Assembly: GCA_035559315.1 (NCBI GenBank)
Contig: DATMBJ010000013.1
Span: forward strand, 1 to 16,005
Origin: DATLZM01 sp035559315
Lineage (GTDB): Bacteria > Actinomycetota > UBA4738 > HRBIN12
Direction of reading: 5' to 3'
DNA length: 16,005 nucleotides
The position numbers and the translations under genes were made by a program. Shown one piece after another: positions 14,159 through 16,005 of this stretch. Positions within the stretch are counted from its first letter, which is position 1. Each line of letters starts with the position of its first letter. The notes below the pieces were generated by a model. It was not told the DNA's origin. It saw only the letters and a list, made by a program, of their open reading frames with translations, and searched no databases.

Positions 14159-15826
14159 GTGAGGGGTGCGGCGGACCTGGCGTTCGTGAACGGCGCCGTC
14201 TACACGGTGGACGCCGCGGGGTCGCGCGCCCGGGCGGTGGCGGTCCGGGCCGGACGCATCGCGGCGGTGGGGAGCGACGACGACGTCCGCGAGCACGTCG
14301 GCCCTCGGACCGAGGTCGTGGACCTCCGGGGGAGGATGCTCCTGCCGGGGTTCCAGGACGCCCACGTCCACGCCGCGGCCGGCGGGATGGACCGCCTCCG
14401 GGTCGACCTCAGCGGCGTGCACGACCTCGAGGCGTACGCCCGCCTGATCCGGGGCTACGCGGAGCGGAACCCGGATGCCGTGTGGATCCTGGGCGGCGGC
14501 TGGGCGATGGACGTGTTCCCGGGCGGCACCCCGAGCCGCCACGAGCTCGACCGGATCGTCCCCGACCGACCCGCGTTCCTCTCGAACCGCGACAACCACG
14601 CGGCGTGGGTGAACAGCCGGGCCCTGGAGCTCGCCGGGATCGACGCCCGGACCCCGGACCCCCCGGACGGGCGGATCGAGCGCGAGGAGGACGGCTCCCC
14701 CCAGGGGACGCTCCACGAGGGGGCGATGGCGCTCGTGCGCCGTCTGATCCCGCCGCCCTCCGAGGAGGACCTGGCCCGGGCCATCCTGCTCGCCCAGGCC
14801 CACCTCCACTCCCTCGGGATCACCGCCTGGCAGGAGGCGATCGTGGGGGAGTACCCGACGATGCCGAACTGCCGGGAGGCCTACCCGGCGCTCGCCGCCC
14901 GCGGCGAGCTCACGGCCCGGGTCGTCGGCGCGCTCTGGCTGGAGCGGGGCCGGGGGGTCGAGCAGGTCGAGGAGCTCGCCTCCCACCGGGAGGCCACGAC
15001 GGTCGGGAACTACCGCGCGACCACCGTGAAGATCATGGCGGACGGGGTCTGCGAGAACTTCACCGCCGCCCTCTCCGACCCGTACCTCGACCGGGACGGC
15101 CGGCCGACGGGGAACACCGGGCTCGAGTACTTCGACCCGGAGACCCTGCGGGAGGTGGTGGTGCGCCTCGACGCGGAGGGGTTCCAGGTCCACGTCCACG
15201 CGATCGGGGACCGGGCCTGCCGCCACGCGCTCGACGCGTTCGAGGCCGCCCGGCGGGCGAACGGCTGGAACGACAACCGCCACCACATCGCCCACATCCA
15301 GGTCGTCCATCCCTCGGACGTCCCCCGGTTCCGCGCGCTCGGCGTGGCGGCCAACGCCCAGATGCTCTGGGCCGCCCACGACCCGCAGATGGACGAACTC
15401 ACGCTCCCGTTCCTGGGGCCCGAGCGGTCGAGGTGGCAGTACCCGTTCAGCTCGCTCGCCGCGTCGGGCGCGGTGCTCTGCGCCGGCAGCGACTGGCCGG
15501 TGTCGAGCCCCGACCCCCTCCAGGAGATGCACGTCGGCGTCCACCGGACGACGCCCCCCGGCTACGTGTACGGGGTGGCGAGCGAGGAGCCGTTCCTGCC
15601 CGAGCAGCGCCTCACCGTGGCCCAGGCGATCCGGGCGTTCACGATGGGCTCGGCCTACGTGAACCACCTCGACCGGGAGACCGGGTCGATCGAGGTCGGG
15701 AAGGCGGCGGACCTCGTCGTGCTCTCCGCCGACCTGTTCGAGCTCGACACTCCCGCCGACGCCCGCGTCCTCCTCACGCTGGTGGGCGGGCGGAAGGTGT
15801 ACGAGGCGCCGGGGTCGGAGCTCTGA
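14159..15826 (+). CDS. YtcJ-type amidohydrolase (amidohydrolase_3 family)
   Basis: Metal-dependent hydrolase of 555 aa, the normal size for the YtcJ / N-substituted formamide deformylase-like group. Landmarks: the beta-sandwich N-terminus (FVNGAVYTVD, VAVRAGRIAAVGSDDDVREH), metal site LPGFQDAHVHAAAGG (His69, His71), HVHAIGDRA (His345, His347), HHIAHIQVVHP (His375-His379) and CAGSDWPVSSPDPL with Asp445. It ends with the composite-barrel closing segment TGSIEVGKAADLVVLS. GTG 14159 is preceded by a GGAGGAGGG ribosome-binding site. Members hydrolyse C-N bonds of amides, formamides or cyclic compounds. Placement behind the hairpin suggests its own transcript, though it lies in the same catabolic neighbourhood. 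The exact substrate is unknown. Confidence 0.92.
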   Translation: MRGAADLAFVNGAVYTVDAAGSRARAVAVRAGRIAAVGSDDDVREHVGPRTEVVDLRGRMLLPGFQDAHVHAAAGGMDRLRVDLSGVHDLEAYARLIRGYAERNPDAVWILGGGWAMDVFPGGTPSRHELDRIVPDRPAFLSNRDNHAAWVNSRALELAGIDARTPDPPDGRIEREEDGSPQGTLHEGAMALVRRLIPPPSEEDLARAILLAQAHLHSLGITAWQEAIVGEYPTMPNCREAYPALAARGELTARVVGALWLERGRGVEQVEELASHREATTVGNYRATTVKIMADGVCENFTAALSDPYLDRDGRPTGNTGLEYFDPETLREVVVRLDAEGFQVHVHAIGDRACRHALDAFEAARRANGWNDNRHHIAHIQVVHPSDVPRFRALGVAANAQMLWAAHDPQMDELTLPFLGPERSRWQYPFSSLAASGAVLCAGSDWPVSSPDPLQEMHVGVHRTTPPGYVYGVASEEPFLPEQRLTVAQAIRAFTMGSAYVNHLDRETGSIEVGKAADLVVLSADLFELDTPADARVLLTLVGGRKVYEAPGSEL

Positions 15827-15890
15827 GCCGCCGACCCGTGCGCCCCGTGGCGGGACCGGTGCGAGAGGGGGTGTCTGAGTTCACCAGATA

Positions 15891-15926
15891 GTGGACACCT
15901 GTGTCGGAGCATCGTGGACACCTGTG
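15891..15926 (+). repeat. Tandem-spaced direct repeat GTGGACACCTGTG
   Basis: GTGGACACCTGTG occurs at 15891-15903 and again, identical, at 15914-15926, a 23-bp period. A related inverted copy of part of it, GGGTCCAC, lies at 15931-15938 just before the transposase start. Such repeats at an IS end are usually transposase or terminal-repeat binding sites; here that is inferred from position. Confidence 0.7.
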
Positions 15927-15939
15927 AAGGGGGTCCACG

Positions 15940-16005
15940 ATGGATCTGGCACGGTACGTGGTGGACGCCGTGGCGCTCGAGGGGCGGAGCTACCGGGAGG
16001 TGGCC
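15940..16005 (+). CDS. IS481-like transposase, N-terminal fragment (3' cut by window)
   Basis: Only 22 codons are present, from the ATG at 15940 to the window end: MDLARYVVDAVALEGRSYRE, then VA. A purine run (GAAGGGGG) lies 6 nt upstream. A leading helix followed by an EGRSYREVA segment is what I associate with the N-terminal helix-turn-helix of actinobacterial IS481-type transposases. The DDE integrase core would lie beyond the edge. The reading frame is likely real, and the family call rests on a short segment plus the repeats upstream. Confidence 0.6.
   Translation, partial: MDLARYVVDAVALEGRSYREVA

Larger units (their letters stand above)
15872..16005 (+). mobile_element. Left end of an IS481-like insertion sequence, cut by the window edge
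   Basis: After the amidohydrolase the sequence changes character around TGTCTGAGTTCACCAG (from about 15872), with noticeably lower GC up to about 15925. It then leads into a transposase-like reading frame at 15940. The terminal TG, the short distance to the ORF and the internal repeats fit the left end of an IS. The exact boundary and any target duplication cannot be fixed without the right end. Confidence 0.6.

Noticed and set aside
1..16005. CRISPR array, tRNA, rRNA or prophage features
   Set aside because: No regularly spaced repeat array, tRNA-like cloverleaf, rRNA segment or phage gene was recognised on either strand by eye.

Overview
The window is very GC-rich (visibly well over 70%), with mostly GTG starts and tightly packed genes, all on the + strand. 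The substrate-binding lipoprotein signal ending in LVAAACGG, the GTG bias and the IS481-like element at the right edge suggest a high-GC Actinomycetota-like genome. This is inference from style; no rRNA or phylogenetic marker is present. If the recoding call below is right, the organism also has selenocysteine machinery, encoded elsewhere.

Layout. (1) 1-903: 3' part of a 2-oxoacid dehydrogenase E2 acyltransferase, cut by the window edge. (2) 1007-5744: a complete branched-chain-amino-acid-type (HAAT/Liv) ABC importer in the order binding lipoprotein, LivH, LivM, LivG, LivF. A strong stem-loop lies between the binding protein and the permeases. (3) 5741-8093: a DMT/EamA transporter, an ACMSD-like amidohydrolase/decarboxylase and a cupin, translationally chained onto the importer. 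(4) 8152-11589: a PYROXD2-type FAD oxidoreductase, an alpha/beta hydrolase resembling the C-C-cleaving 2,6-dihydroxypseudooxynicotine hydrolase, a second and degenerate cupin, and an OsmC-family redox gene. (5) 11734-15826: a lone molybdenum hydroxylase large subunit (CoxL form-II-like PYRGAGR motif) and a YtcJ-type amidohydrolase. (6) about 15872-16005: the left end of an IS481-like insertion sequence, cut by the window edge.

The standout is the OsmC gene at 11134-11589. It has an in-frame TGA (11311-11313) exactly where the family carries its peroxidatic cysteine. Family-like coding sequence continues in the same frame after it, ending with the second family cysteine in a YCP motif. Starting 6 nt after the TGA is a stem-loop with an AGGTT apical loop. 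Its spacing is nearly that of the E. coli fdhF SECIS. I read this as an OsmC-like selenoprotein (Sec60/Cys131), not a pseudogene. Conventional gene calling would truncate it or start it at a TTG that lies inside the SECIS loop.

Together, genes 2-5 look like an uptake-and-catabolism locus for a small organic acid, aromatic or N-heterocyclic compound. The steps would be ABC import, oxidation by Mo- and FAD-enzymes, C-C hydrolysis, decarboxylation or deamidation, and possible export by the DMT carrier. The substrate cannot be read from the sequence. The seleno-OsmC may protect this oxidative pathway from peroxides, which is inference from position only.
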